The notes beneath the pieces are model-generated. The model saw nothing but the letters and a program-made list of their open reading frames with translations, had not been told where the DNA came from and ran no database searches. Shown piece by piece: positions 1 through 7,963 of a stretch of DNA of 20,032 bases (its first letter is position 1; every line of letters starts with the position of its first letter). The DNA is taken from assembly GCA_934376945.1 (NCBI GenBank), contig CAKRPI010000036.1, positions 1-20,032 of the forward strand, written 5' to 3'. The stretch is from an uncultured Lachnospiraceae bacterium (GTDB lineage Bacteria; Bacillota; Clostridia; Lachnospirales; Lachnospiraceae). Made by a program: the position numbers and the translations under genes.

Positions 1-751
1 TTGCTTCTTTTTCTTTTTCTCTGCGGCATCCAACGCCAAGAACCACGTTGCGCGGGATGAGATGCAGCACCTGCGCGTCTTTTACGACCTGCTGCGGCCA
101 TTCACTGCCTTCCGGCGACGGAACGGTGCGTTCTGAAATCCAGACCATATTCCCTATTGGCTCTGTTTCATTTTGCTCTGCTTTTCCTGCAGAAATCCTC
201 TTATCTGTACTTTCCTTTTTTTCCAGCAGCACAAGCTCCGGCGGACAGCTTCCTTCTACTACTCCTTCGCAGTACACGCCGACCGGTTCGCCACGCAGGA
301 TTGCAGCCTCGATCTTTTTTGCAGCTTTCATGCTTGCAATCACAAGGTCGTTCTTTTTTGCAAAAACATCCACTGCAATTTTTCCGCGAACATCGGAGGC
401 TGTCGTGATCACCGGAACTGCTCCGGTTTTTGCTCCGATCTCTTCTGCCAGCTCGTTTGCGCCGCCGATGTGTCCGGAAACCAGGGAGATCACATGATGA
501 GCCTGTTCATCCATCACCAGCACCGCAGGATCCTTTATCTTGCTCTGCAAAAAAGGAGCGATTGTACGCACTGCGATTCCGCAGGCGCCAATGAACAAAA
601 TAGCGTCTGCATCCGTAAACCGTGCCTTGCACCAGTCTTTTAAATTGTTTTCATACCAGTTGATCTCCCAGGAATTCTCCAGCACTCTGGCAAGATCATA
701 TCCAAGTGCCCGACCAACTTCCGTAAATGCTGCAAGTCCAAGTATCTTCAT
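1..751 (-). CDS. cbiG: Cobalt-precorrin-5A hydrolase CbiG, 5' part (runs off the left edge)
   Basis: CbiG opens the delta-lactone ring of cobalt-precorrin-5A and releases acetaldehyde, which permits ring contraction in the oxygen-independent pathway. I read an uninterrupted frame of 250 codons from the ATG at 751 to base 1. The N-terminal domain has the family signatures GACGIAVRTIAP and SLVSGHIGGANELA. After a charged, low-complexity linker (around residues 175-195) the C-terminal domain begins with NVVLGVGCRR, close to the window edge, so most of that domain is missing from view. No strong Shine-Dalgarno precedes the ATG; the nearest purine runs are AAGAGATG and GAAGAGA, both part of a 10-bp tandem repeat that fills the leader and appears to extend into the first codons. 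It lies 127 bp after cbiF in the same operon. The identity is firm; the 3' end is unknown. Confidence 0.93.
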   Translation of the reverse strand, partial: MKILGLAAFTEVGRALGYDLARVLENSWEINWYENNLKDWCKARFTDADAILFIGACGIAVRTIAPFLQSKIKDPAVLVMDEQAHHVISLVSGHIGGANELAEEIGAKTGAVPVITTASDVRGKIAVDVFAKKNDLVIASMKAAKKIEAAILRGEPVGVYCEGVVEGSCPPELVLLEKKESTDKRISAGKAEQNETEPIGNMVWISERTVPSPEGSEWPQQVVKDAQVLHLIPRNVVLGVGCRREKEKEA

Positions 752-860
752 GTCTCTTCACATCTCTTGATATATTTTGATATTTTCTAATGTTTCTTAA
801 TATCTCTTGATATTCCCTGATATCTCCTGGTGTCTCCTAATATCTCTTATTATTTCTTAA
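741..860 (-). repeat. Degenerate 10-bp tandem repeat, about 12 units, in the cbiG leader
   Basis: On the plus strand, bases 751-860 divide into eleven consecutive decamers close to TATCTCTTGA, for example tgtctcttca, catctcttga, tgtttcttaa, tatctcttga, tatctcctgg and tatctcttat. In the mRNA the unit is about TCAAGAGATA, purine-rich and with little capacity to fold. A twelfth unit (741-750) covers bases 2-11 of cbiG, so the repeat has become part of the coding start. No unit length other than 10 fits. It occupies nearly all of the cbiF-cbiG gap. The core AAGAGA resembles a weak Shine-Dalgarno, so the array may act as a repeated ribosome-loading site or as an unstructured leader; that role is inference. 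Confidence 0.88.
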
Positions 861-878
861 TGATTATTGGAAAGATTG

Positions 879-1646
879 TTACTCTCTCTCCTGCGTTGCC
901 TGGCGGAACTCCGTCGTAAATGCCGGATGATACAGTTCGGAACGATTATAGCCACTCTGTGCCACCGTATCGCCGACAATAATCAGCGCTGTCTTTGTAA
1001 TATTATATTCTTTCGCACACTGCGCCAGTGTCTCTACCGTACAGATATGACTCTCTTCTTCCGGCCAGGTTGCTTTATAAACGATCGCTGCCGGCGTATT
1101 CGGCGCATAACCGCCTGCAATCAGCTGCTCACTGAGCTTTTCCAGCATTCCCGTGCTCAGGAAAATGACCATTGTCGAACCATGAGAAGCCAGTTTTGCA
1201 ATTTCCTCCTTCTCCGGTACCGGTGTTCTTCCCGCCATTCTCGTGATAATAACAGTCTGTGAGATTCCAGGCAGTGTATATTCCATCTTCAGTGCAGAGG
1301 CTGCACCGCAAAATGCACTGACTCCCGGACAGTAATCATATGCAATGCCTTTCTCTTCAAGGACATCCATCTGCTCGCGGATCGCACCGTATACACACGG
1401 ATCTCCAGTATGAAGGCGCACGGTCGTCTTTCCATCTGCCTCTGCCTTTTCGATCACGTCAAGCACCTCTTCCAGTGTCATCTTTGCGCTGTCGTATACC
1501 TCGCAGCCCTCTTTTTTATACTGCAGCAATTCCGGATTCACCAGAGATCCTGCATAAATAATCACATCTGCCTCACCAAGCAGTCTGCTTCCTCTTACCG
1601 TGATCAGATCTGCTGCTCCTGAACCTGCTCCTACAAAATGTACCAT
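879..1646 (-). CDS. cbiF: Cobalt-precorrin-4 C11-methyltransferase CbiF
   Basis: CbiF transfers a methyl group from S-adenosylmethionine to C11 of cobalt-precorrin-4 in the cytoplasm. The 255-residue protein has the tetrapyrrole-methylase fold signatures: an N-terminal FVGAGSGAADLITVRG loop (residues 4-19), the motif RLHTGDPCVYGAIREQ (77-92), and YCPGVSAF near 105-112. YAGSLVNPELL (31-41) is typical of the CbiF/CobM branch and separates it from CbiL, CbiH and SUMT. The length matches the family. The ATG at 1646 lies 3 bp after the cbiL stop, with AAAGGAG inside the end of cbiL, so the two methyltransferases are probably translationally coupled. Confidence 0.96.
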   Translation of the reverse strand: MVHFVGAGSGAADLITVRGSRLLGEADVIIYAGSLVNPELLQYKKEGCEVYDSAKMTLEEVLDVIEKAEADGKTTVRLHTGDPCVYGAIREQMDVLEEKGIAYDYCPGVSAFCGAASALKMEYTLPGISQTVIITRMAGRTPVPEKEEIAKLASHGSTMVIFLSTGMLEKLSEQLIAGGYAPNTPAAIVYKATWPEEESHICTVETLAQCAKEYNITKTALIIVGDTVAQSGYNRSELYHPAFTTEFRQATQERE

Positions 1647-1649
1647 CGT

Positions 1650-2342
1650 CTATTTCTCCTTTTTCTCTTTAACAATGATCAGGGAATAATAGCCTGCATC
1701 CTCCGGGATCTCCTGTGCGCTGTGGAACACTCGCTGCGATTCCATTCCGCAGTTTTCCACCATGAATACATCACAGTTCTCCTGCATCAGACGCTCCTTT
1801 ACTCTTCCCATTTTCTTTCCTGATTTCATAAGTACGCGCGTGCCGCTGTAATTCAGATCATGGTCAATATTATAGACTGCCGGAATCACATGCAGCTCTT
1901 CCTTTGCTTCTGTAAGCGCCATATCCGCACAGGCAGCTGCCGCACAGAAGGATGGGATACCACTGATAATCTGTGTCTTATAACCACGCTCTTTGATGCG
2001 CTTATGCACATACATAAACGTTGAATAGACGGTTGGATCTCCGAGCGTAAGAAATACTACATTTTTTCCGTCTTTCAGATACGCTTCCACCTGATCTGCC
2101 GCCCGGTCATGGCTTGCCGCAAGTGCTTCCGGTTCTTTCGTCATAGGCATAGGCACAGCCACCAGTTCTTTTTCTGCAAGCTCAGGCGCAGCCTGTACTG
2201 CGATTTGATATGCCACACTCTCCTTTGCTGCTTCACCTGGCACCGCGATCACTTCATTTTCCCGAATCATCCGCACAGCCTTTATCGTCATCAGTTCCGG
2301 ATCTCCCGGTCCGACACCTACCCCGATCAGTTTTCCTGTCAT
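1650..2342 (-). CDS. cbiL: Cobalt-precorrin-2 C20-methyltransferase CbiL
   Basis: CbiL methylates C20 of cobalt-precorrin-2 using S-adenosylmethionine, the first peripheral methylation after cobalt insertion by CbiK. The 230-residue sequence begins with the methylase signature IGVGVGPGDPELMT (residues 6-19) and carries FLTLGDPTVYSTFMY (97-111), the form of the GDP motif typical of CbiL/CobI; the conserved IISGIPSFCAAAA segment follows. The start at 2342 is supported by GAGG a short distance upstream. The leader before it contains a 13-bp tandem repeat. The tail is lysine- and glutamate-rich (KEKKEK), and the next gene, cbiF, starts 3 bp later. Confidence 0.95.
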   Translation of the reverse strand: MTGKLIGVGVGPGDPELMTIKAVRMIRENEVIAVPGEAAKESVAYQIAVQAAPELAEKELVAVPMPMTKEPEALAASHDRAADQVEAYLKDGKNVVFLTLGDPTVYSTFMYVHKRIKERGYKTQIISGIPSFCAAAACADMALTEAKEELHVIPAVYNIDHDLNYSGTRVLMKSGKKMGRVKERLMQENCDVFMVENCGMESQRVFHSAQEIPEDAGYYSLIIVKEKKEK

Positions 2343-2404
2343 ACGTTATTCCTCATTTCTTTTTTCTTATTGCATATCGGGCATTCCTTCTGCCACCGTT
2401 TCGG

Positions 2405-2495
2405 TTCTTTATTTCTGTTCTTTATTTCTGTTCTTTATTTCTGTTCTTTGTTTCTATTCTTGATTTCTGTTTTCCGTTTCTATTTTTCGTTTTTC
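2405..2495 (-). repeat. 13-bp tandem repeat, 7 units, between cobC-cbiD and cbiL
   Basis: Seven contiguous 13-mers run from 2405 to 2495. The first three, ttctttatttctg on the plus strand, are identical; the next four (ttctttgtttcta, ttcttgatttctg, ttttccgtttcta, tttttcgtttttc) become progressively more diverged toward the cbiD side. In the mRNA the unit is CAGAAATAAAGAA, almost free of pairing potential. The last two units overlap the 3' end of the cobC-cbiD gene, so its final codons and TAG stop lie inside the repeat. Identical copies at one end and diverged copies at the other suggest growth by slippage from the cbiL-proximal side. Confidence 0.9.
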
Positions 2496-4405
2496 TCTGA
2501 CAGAGCAGCTCTTTCGGCTTCCATTTTCATCAGAAGCGCGTCTGCACCTTCCGACCTTCCAAGATATCCAAACTGGTTTGAAAACAGCACCACCTCTGTT
2601 GACAACTGTCCCATACAGTGCTTTTGCAGGTATTTTACAATGCGCTGAAGCATAATCTCAATCGTTGGCTTTATCAGATTCTTCTTCGCAAGGATTTCAA
2701 GCGCCTCATCTGTCGTATTGGAATCAAGCAGCTGCTGTGCCGTCTTCAGATCAGCTCCTGCCCGCACAGCCTGTGCCGCCATTAATTCGGCCCGGCAATC
2801 TGCGTGCGCAGAGTGTGTATTCATAATTCCGCCGGATACCTTTACAAATTTCCCGATATGAGATACGAAAAGAATCCCCTTTACCCCAAGCTCTGCCGCC
2901 ATATCCAGTGTCTCGCCGACGTAATTACTGCACTTCATCGAATCCTCCGGCCGCAGATAGTTCATCCGGCCAAGAAAACTCTCTCCATCCGATTCCTCAG
3001 CCTGCTTCCACTCTTTTTTCAGAAAATCCGCGCCATAATTTCCCGGTGTGATCAGAAGGTACGTCTCGCCGCTTTTCACCTTCTGGCGCATCTCGATACG
3101 AATGCTTTCGATCAGTGCCTGCTCACTCATCGGTACCACGATACCACTCGTACCAAGAATTGAGATACCGCCTTCAATGCCAAGATGCGGATTGAAGGTA
3201 CGCTTTCCAACCTCTTCGCCTCCCTGCACAAAGATAACAATGCGGATCTTTCCATGGTAACCATACTGTGCACAAATACTCTGCACACCCTCTCGGATCA
3301 TCTGCCTTGGCACCTTATTGATCGCAGCTGCACCTACCGGCTGCTCCAGTCCGGGTTTTGTGACTCTTCCGACACCTTTTCCCCCATCGATCTCAACCTC
3401 AGCAGTCATCAGATTCTCATTCTCTTTTCCGGCTTCCGCGCTCTTTTCTGACGCAGCATCAAGATCTTCCTTCTCCGCCCTCGCAAAAATCAAAAGTCCG
3501 TCTGTCGCATCCGGATCATCACCGCCGAATTTCCGTACGGCACAGGAAGCTGCATTCCCTTCTATCTGTGGGAATTCCGTCTCCAGCAGAAGCCGGATGC
3601 CCTTCGGCGTTGTCAGCTGCACCTCTCTGCAGAGTGTTCCGCCAAGCAGCATGGTCGTCGCAGCCATCGATGCTGCCGCCGCACAGCTCCCCGTCGTGTA
3701 ACCACACTGAAGGCGTTTGTTTTTCTGTACAACATAGATATCTTCAATACCGGATACCGGAAGTTCTTCTTCCGGAAACGGCAGCGTACGCACCAGCTTG
3801 AGAAATCTGACCGGCTCCTCATTTTGTACCTTCTTGCCTGCTTCACATAATTCCAGCGCTTCAGGCAACACTTCCAGTTCAAATCCCTGCGTGTTTTTTA
3901 TCTGCCACTCAAAATAAGCTCTTTGTTCCGTACAAAAGCGTTCCATGACTGCCATAATGGTGCCGCCATGCACCACATATGCAACAGAAAGCCGGCCTGC
4001 ACTTTGCTGCTTTTCCACACTTTTTAAAAATGCGCCGCAGCTGCGGTCTGCAAATTCCTGACGGCTCTCTCCCTTCGGAAACGGAAGCGTCCCGCCGCTG
4101 TCGATCCAGCGCTGGTACGCCTCATTGCCTGCAAGCTCCTGATAATTTTTATATTCAAATTCGCCAAAGCTGCACTCCCGCAGATGAGCTTCCGTTTCTG
4201 TCGGTACACCGGGAAACAGAAGTGCTGATGTTGCCACACACCGTTTCATGGGTGAAGTCACCGTCTGCTGCGGGACCGGGTAACGCCTTCGATTCTTTTT
4301 CAGTTCGGTTACGGCTTCCGTCGTCAGAGGTTCATCCGTCGTCCCGACATACCGCTTTTCCAGATTTCCGGCCGTTGCACCGTGCCGGATCAGATATACT
4401 TTCAT
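2480..4405 (-). CDS. cbiD: Fusion of alpha-ribazole phosphatase (CobC) and cobalt-precorrin-5B C1-methyltransferase (CbiD)
   Basis: One 641-residue frame carries two enzymes. Residues 1-200 are a histidine phosphatase of the CobC type: LIRHGATAGN (RHG at 7-9, phospho-acceptor His8), SPMKRCVATSA with Arg55, LRECSFGEFE with Glu77, and VVHGGT with His146. This half should remove the 5' phosphate of alpha-ribazole phosphate or of the cobalamin phosphate late in nucleotide-loop assembly. After a linker of about 25 residues, residues 230-630 are CbiD: CGYTTGSCAAAAS at 234-246, FNPHLGIEGGISILGTSGIV near 404-423, TPGNYG near 453 and VSHIGKF near 514. CbiD methylates C1 of cobalt-precorrin-5B. A charged insert lies at about 309-333. 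All phosphatase catalytic residues remain, so both halves look active. The ATG overlaps the cbiC stop as ATGA. The frame is continuous with no sign of a frameshift. Confidence 0.95.
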   Translation of the reverse strand: MKVYLIRHGATAGNLEKRYVGTTDEPLTTEAVTELKKNRRRYPVPQQTVTSPMKRCVATSALLFPGVPTETEAHLRECSFGEFEYKNYQELAGNEAYQRWIDSGGTLPFPKGESRQEFADRSCGAFLKSVEKQQSAGRLSVAYVVHGGTIMAVMERFCTEQRAYFEWQIKNTQGFELEVLPEALELCEAGKKVQNEEPVRFLKLVRTLPFPEEELPVSGIEDIYVVQKNKRLQCGYTTGSCAAAASMAATTMLLGGTLCREVQLTTPKGIRLLLETEFPQIEGNAASCAVRKFGGDDPDATDGLLIFARAEKEDLDAASEKSAEAGKENENLMTAEVEIDGGKGVGRVTKPGLEQPVGAAAINKVPRQMIREGVQSICAQYGYHGKIRIVIFVQGGEEVGKRTFNPHLGIEGGISILGTSGIVVPMSEQALIESIRIEMRQKVKSGETYLLITPGNYGADFLKKEWKQAEESDGESFLGRMNYLRPEDSMKCSNYVGETLDMAAELGVKGILFVSHIGKFVKVSGGIMNTHSAHADCRAELMAAQAVRAGADLKTAQQLLDSNTTDEALEILAKKNLIKPTIEIMLQRIVKYLQKHCMGQLSTEVVLFSNQFGYLGRSEGADALLMKMEAERAALSEKNEK

Positions 4406-5046
4406 CGTCTGCTCCCGTCCAGCTGATACAGCAGCGCATTGCAGATCGCCGCCGCTACATTACTTCCGCCTTTCCGGCCGCGCGCCACAATATACGGTAC
4501 ATCCGTCTGCATAATCAGCTCCTTGGACTGTACGACGTTGACAAAACCTACCGGTACGCCGATGATCAGCTCCGGCCGGAAGCTTCCCTCCTGAATTTTT
4601 TCATATAAACGGATCAATGCTGTCGGTGCATTGCCGACTGCATAAATAAGCGGACGGTTCAGCGCTGCCGCCTTGTCGACGCAGACAGAAGCCCTTGTCA
4701 CACCGAGGCGTTTCGCCTCTGCCGCAACATCCTCATCTGAGATGAAGCAATGTGCCTCTCCCCCTGCCAGCTGCAGACTTTTTTTATTAATTCCGGAAAG
4801 TGCCATTTTCGTATCTGTTACGATCCAGGCTCCGTTTCTTAATGCATTCTGTGCAATTTCCACTGCGTGACTGGAAAAACACAGATTCTGAATATAATCA
4901 AAATCTGCTGATGTATGAATCACTCGTTTAATGATCATGGCACGCTCATCATCCGGAATTGCGTCCCCTGCCTCCTCTGAAATAATTTCAAAACTCCTGC
5001 GCTCGATCTCCATCGGCCCGAGACGTTCAATCTGATCCAAATCCAT
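4402..5046 (-). CDS. cbiC: Cobalt-precorrin-8 methylmutase CbiC
   Basis: CbiC moves the methyl group from C11 to C12 of cobalt-precorrin-8, giving cobyrinic acid. The 214-residue protein carries RVIHTSADFDY, with the catalytic histidine at position 44, then TDTKMALSGI and the C-terminal signature VGNAPTALIRLYE followed by IGVPVGFVNVVQSKE. The length is that of the family. The start at 5046 has AAAGGAGGAG a few bases upstream. A 97-bp purine-rich gap separates it from cbiP, and its stop overlaps the start of cobC-cbiD by 4 bp (ATGA), so translation of the two should be coupled. Confidence 0.96.
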   Translation of the reverse strand: MDLDQIERLGPMEIERRSFEIISEEAGDAIPDDERAMIIKRVIHTSADFDYIQNLCFSSHAVEIAQNALRNGAWIVTDTKMALSGINKKSLQLAGGEAHCFISDEDVAAEAKRLGVTRASVCVDKAAALNRPLIYAVGNAPTALIRLYEKIQEGSFRPELIIGVPVGFVNVVQSKELIMQTDVPYIVARGRKGGSNVAAAICNALLYQLDGSRR

Positions 5047-5143
5047 GCTGCTCCTCCTTTTCCTGACCTCACTTCGTTCCTTTTGCGAAAATTCCCAGGC
5101 TTCCTGTCCTGATCTTTGTCATCGTAAGGTCAAATCTCCTGTT
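5047..5143 (-). other. 97-bp gap between cbiP and cbiC
   Basis: The leader of cbiC is purine-rich and ends with AAAGGAGGAG, the ribosome site. Only minor pairing (CAGG-AAG-CCTG, TTTT-CGC-AAAA) is visible. I see no promoter, terminator or small gene. Confidence 0.5.
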
Positions 5144-6685
5144 TTATCTGATTCCCATAATCTGATAAATCCGTTCCATATCAAGGTGCTTTCTCAATCC
5201 GTCTGCCAGCAGATCATACTGCTGTTCTTTAAATGCCGCAAAATCCACTGCACTTCCAAGCTGATCTGCGACACCCTTTTTCTTAGCCAGCGCCTGTACG
5301 ACTGCCGTCACTATCTCCTCGCTGTCGAAAATACCGTGCACGTACGTTCCGCAGACGGTTCCACTCCAGGCACCTTCCTGCCACCGTTTTCCTGTGATTG
5401 TATCTTCAATCTCGGTAAATGGCTTCGCTTCCGGTCCGTAAGTCGTCTGCCCCATATGAATCTCGTATCCTGTGAGATGCTTTCCTGCCAGCGCACGCGC
5501 AAGAATCAGAGCTTCTTCACTGTGCATCTCCTCTGATTTGCAGGAAGCTCCAAGCACACATCCTTCAACACGGGTACGCGACTTTCCTGCTTCAAAAACG
5601 GTCTCCGTATCCAGAAGTCCCATACCGCGGATCATGCCGCCTTCCTCAACACCACCCGGATCCGAAATGGATTTTCCAAGCATCTGATAGCCTCCGCATA
5701 CACCGAATATTGCCGTGCCTGCTTTCTGCGCTTTTAAAATCAATGCCTCCAGGCCGTTTTGACGCATCCACAGAAGATCCCGCATTGTATTTTTGGTTCC
5801 CGGCAAAATGATCAGATCCGGGTGCCCCAGTTCTCCAGGTTCCTTTACATAACGTACCGTTACACCTTCGATGCTTTCAAAGACATTGAAATCTGTAAAA
5901 TTTGAAATGCGCGGAACGCGGATGACCGCTATATCGATCAATCCGATCTGCCGGTCACCGTCTAGGCGTTCACTCAAGCTGTCCTCATCCTCCAGGCTTA
6001 CCTGCAGATACGGCGCAACGCCGACTACCGGAATGCCGGTCAGCTTCTCCAGCATTTCAACTCCGGGATCCAGAATGGTTTTATCTCCACGAAATTTATT
6101 AATGATCAGCCCTTTGATTCTTTCTTTTTCTTCCGGTTCCAGAAGCTCAACCGTTCCGTAAAGCTGCGCGAACACACCACCACGGTCAATGTCGCCCACC
6201 AGAAGCACCGGCGCATCCACCAGCTTCGCCATTCCCATATTTACAATGTCATCCTGCTTCAGATTAATTTCTGCCGGACTTCCCGCTCCCTCGATTACAA
6301 TAATGTCATACTGCTCCGCCAGACGATCATATGCTTTTTTTACATCCGGAAGCAGTGATTTTTTCATTTTAAAATAATCACGCGCATTCATTGTGCCAAG
6401 CACTTCGCCGTTTACGATCACCTGGGAACCGATGTCATTCGTCGGCTTAAGAAGAATCGGATTCATCTCAACCGACGGCTCGATCCCGGCTGCTTCTGCC
6501 TGCATAACCTGGGCCCGTCCCATTTCCAGCCCCTCTCTGGTAATAAAGGAATTCAGCGCCATATTCTGCGATTTGAACGGAGCAGTACGATATCCGTCCT
6601 GATGAAAAATCCGACACAGTCCTGCCGCGATCACACTTTTTCCGGCATTTGACATGGTTCCCTGGATCATGATTGCTTTTGCCAT
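5144..6685 (-). CDS. cbiP: Cobyric acid synthase CbiP
   Basis: CbiP is the glutamine- and ATP-dependent amidase that converts the b, d, e and g carboxylates of adenosylcobyrinate a,c-diamide into amides. The 513-residue sequence has an N-terminal dethiobiotin-synthetase-like ATPase with P-loop GTMSNAGKS (residues 9-17), followed by [12 protein letters not shown] (131-142) and [15 protein letters not shown] (163-177). The C-terminal class I-like glutamine amidotransferase has ILPGTKNT, the nucleophile Cys330 in [12 protein letters not shown] and His450 in GTYVHGIFD. This is the normal CbiP/CobQ layout. An AAAGGAGAG site precedes the ATG; an earlier ATG five bases upstream is out of frame. It starts 29 bp after cobD. 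Confidence 0.97.
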   Translation of the reverse strand: MAKAIMIQGTMSNAGKSVIAAGLCRIFHQDGYRTAPFKSQNMALNSFITREGLEMGRAQVMQAEAAGIEPSVEMNPILLKPTNDIGSQVIVNGEVLGTMNARDYFKMKKSLLPDVKKAYDRLAEQYDIIVIEGAGSPAEINLKQDDIVNMGMAKLVDAPVLLVGDIDRGGVFAQLYGTVELLEPEEKERIKGLIINKFRGDKTILDPGVEMLEKLTGIPVVGVAPYLQVSLEDEDSLSERLDGDRQIGLIDIAVIRVPRISNFTDFNVFESIEGVTVRYVKEPGELGHPDLIILPGTKNTMRDLLWMRQNGLEALILKAQKAGTAIFGVCGGYQMLGKSISDPGGVEEGGMIRGMGLLDTETVFEAGKSRTRVEGCVLGASCKSEEMHSEEALILARALAGKHLTGYEIHMGQTTYGPEAKPFTEIEDTITGKRWQEGAWSGTVCGTYVHGIFDSEEIVTAVVQALAKKKGVADQLGSAVDFAAFKEQQYDLLADGLRKHLDMERIYQIMGIR

Positions 6686-6714
6686 CCCATTGCTCTCCTT
6701 TCTTTAACTGTGTC

Positions 6715-7848
6715 CTACCGGACAGAAGCTCTGCTTCCTTCAGCCAAAAACGATTCCAATACCGCAAGCAGCCCCTCGTTTTCTTCTCTGCTGCGGATAC
6801 AGATACGGTAAAACTGCCGTTTATATCCGTTTTTTCCACACACTGCATCTTCCTGCTGTATATCTGTATTTTCTGCATTCTGCTTTGTCTCAAGTCCACG
6901 GAAATTGCTGCAGTCACGGATCAGAAAGCCATGCTCCATTGCATATTCCGCCAGTCCTGCAGGACCGGAAAAAAGCAGATAATTTGTACATGACGGGAAA
7001 ACAGAATAGCCGCAGGCTTTCAACTCTTTTTCCATCCATTCGCGGTTGGCTGATGTCATAACCGCAGTTTCTTTTGCAAATTCCGTTTCTTTCGCAGCTG
7101 CCTTTGCAGCCATCTGAGCCGGAAGTGATACATTCCATGGCTGCGTCAGCTGTTTCATGTGTTCCAACAGCGATACATTTTTGCAGATTCCGTAGCCGAC
7201 ACGAAGTCCCGGCATTGCATACATTTTCGTAAAAGATTTGATCACGAATACATTTTCTTCTGCAAAATGAACCGCCTCTTCTGTCTTCGCAGCTGCTTCT
7301 TCTGTCAGAAAATCAAAAAAGCTTTCGTCCAGTACCAGCCAGATCCCATTTGCACGGCAATGGGCACGGATCGCTTCGAGCGCTTTTGCTTCGACCAGCC
7401 GACCGGTCGGATTGTTCGGATTGCCAAGCATTACCAGATCAGCATCCGAAGGAATCCTGGAAACAAAATTCTCCGTCAGACAAAAATCATCCTCTTCTTT
7501 CAGCCAGACATTTGTGATCCGGCAATTTACTGCTGCCAGCGACTGCTCATACTCAAAAAAACAGGGCTGAGCCAGCACGGCATGCTTTGGTCTTATCGCC
7601 ATTGCCAGTAAAAACAGCACCTCTGCTGCCCCATTTCCGCAGATCACCTGATCTTCACTTACATTTTCCCGCTCTGCCAGAATTTTTTTCAGTCCCCGGC
7701 TTTCCGGTTCCGGATAATGGATAGAAGCTCTGATCGCTTCAAATGCCGCACTTTGCACAGCTTCCGGCATTCCGCGGAAATTGATATTGGCAGAAAAATC
7801 TGCCATGTTTTTGTATTCATAAATATTGCCGCCATGTTTATGCGTCAT
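6715..7848 (-). CDS. cobD: Threonine-phosphate decarboxylase CobD
   Basis: CobD is a PLP-dependent class I/II aminotransferase-fold enzyme that decarboxylates L-threonine O-3-phosphate to (R)-1-amino-2-propanol phosphate, the linker that CbiB attaches. Visible signatures are HGGNIYEY at the N terminus, CGNGAAEVLFLL (70-81), LGNPNNPTGRL (141-151), LDESFFDF (173-180) and SFTKMYAMPGLRVGYG with the PLP lysine at 208. C-terminally, RDCSNFRGL (311-319) should lead straight to FYRICIRSREEN, but about 25 polar residues (ETKQNAENTD onward, 320-345) intervene. The insert is in frame and the substrate-binding Arg352 is intact. The gene begins after a 115-bp gap with a strong hairpin; AAGGAAG is the likely ribosome site. 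Confidence 0.95.
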   Translation of the reverse strand: MTHKHGGNIYEYKNMADFSANINFRGMPEAVQSAAFEAIRASIHYPEPESRGLKKILAERENVSEDQVICGNGAAEVLFLLAMAIRPKHAVLAQPCFFEYEQSLAAVNCRITNVWLKEEDDFCLTENFVSRIPSDADLVMLGNPNNPTGRLVEAKALEAIRAHCRANGIWLVLDESFFDFLTEEAAAKTEEAVHFAEENVFVIKSFTKMYAMPGLRVGYGICKNVSLLEHMKQLTQPWNVSLPAQMAAKAAAKETEFAKETAVMTSANREWMEKELKACGYSVFPSCTNYLLFSGPAGLAEYAMEHGFLIRDCSNFRGLETKQNAENTDIQQEDAVCGKNGYKRQFYRICIRSREENEGLLAVLESFLAEGSRASVR

Positions 7849-7963
7849 ATTCTGTCTTCCTTTTCAATCCGTCGCCGGAGAACATTCAGACATTGTGTCC
7901 GTTCACCGACGGTTTTCTTTTTTCTGCCTGTAGAAAGCGAAGCTTTCAGATGAACCGCTCTGA
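7849..7963 (-). other. 115-bp gap between cbiB and cobD with an imperfect hairpin at 7869-7912
   Basis: This is one of four longer gaps in the operon. Bases 7869-7912 form a 44-nt imperfect inverted repeat: CCGTCG pairs with CGACGG at the base, GTGAAC with GTTCTC (one mismatch) above it, and GACA with TGTC around a CAA loop. A smaller perfect stem, GAAAGC-TTC-GCTTTC, lies nearer cbiB. In the direction of transcription no U-run follows the large hairpin, so it is not an intrinsic terminator for the operon. It could be an RNA processing or stability element, which is inference. I see no promoter or small gene here. Confidence 0.6.

Noticed and set aside
741..860. Possible CRISPR array or iteron origin at the 10-bp repeats
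   Set aside because: Units are contiguous with no spacers and far too short for CRISPR; there is no replication gene, AT-rich unwinding region or DnaA-box pattern to support an origin.
2109..2648. Plus-strand frame encoding a very hydrophobic Phe/Leu/Ser-rich protein
   Set aside because: Its apparent membrane segments come from translation of the 13-bp T-rich tandem repeat. There is no promoter or ribosome site, and it overlaps cbiL and cobC-cbiD.
7869..7930. Hairpin followed by a T-rich run on the plus strand, resembling an intrinsic terminator
   Set aside because: No plus-strand gene ends nearby, so it is not annotated as a terminator; in the operon direction the hairpin is not followed by a U-run.
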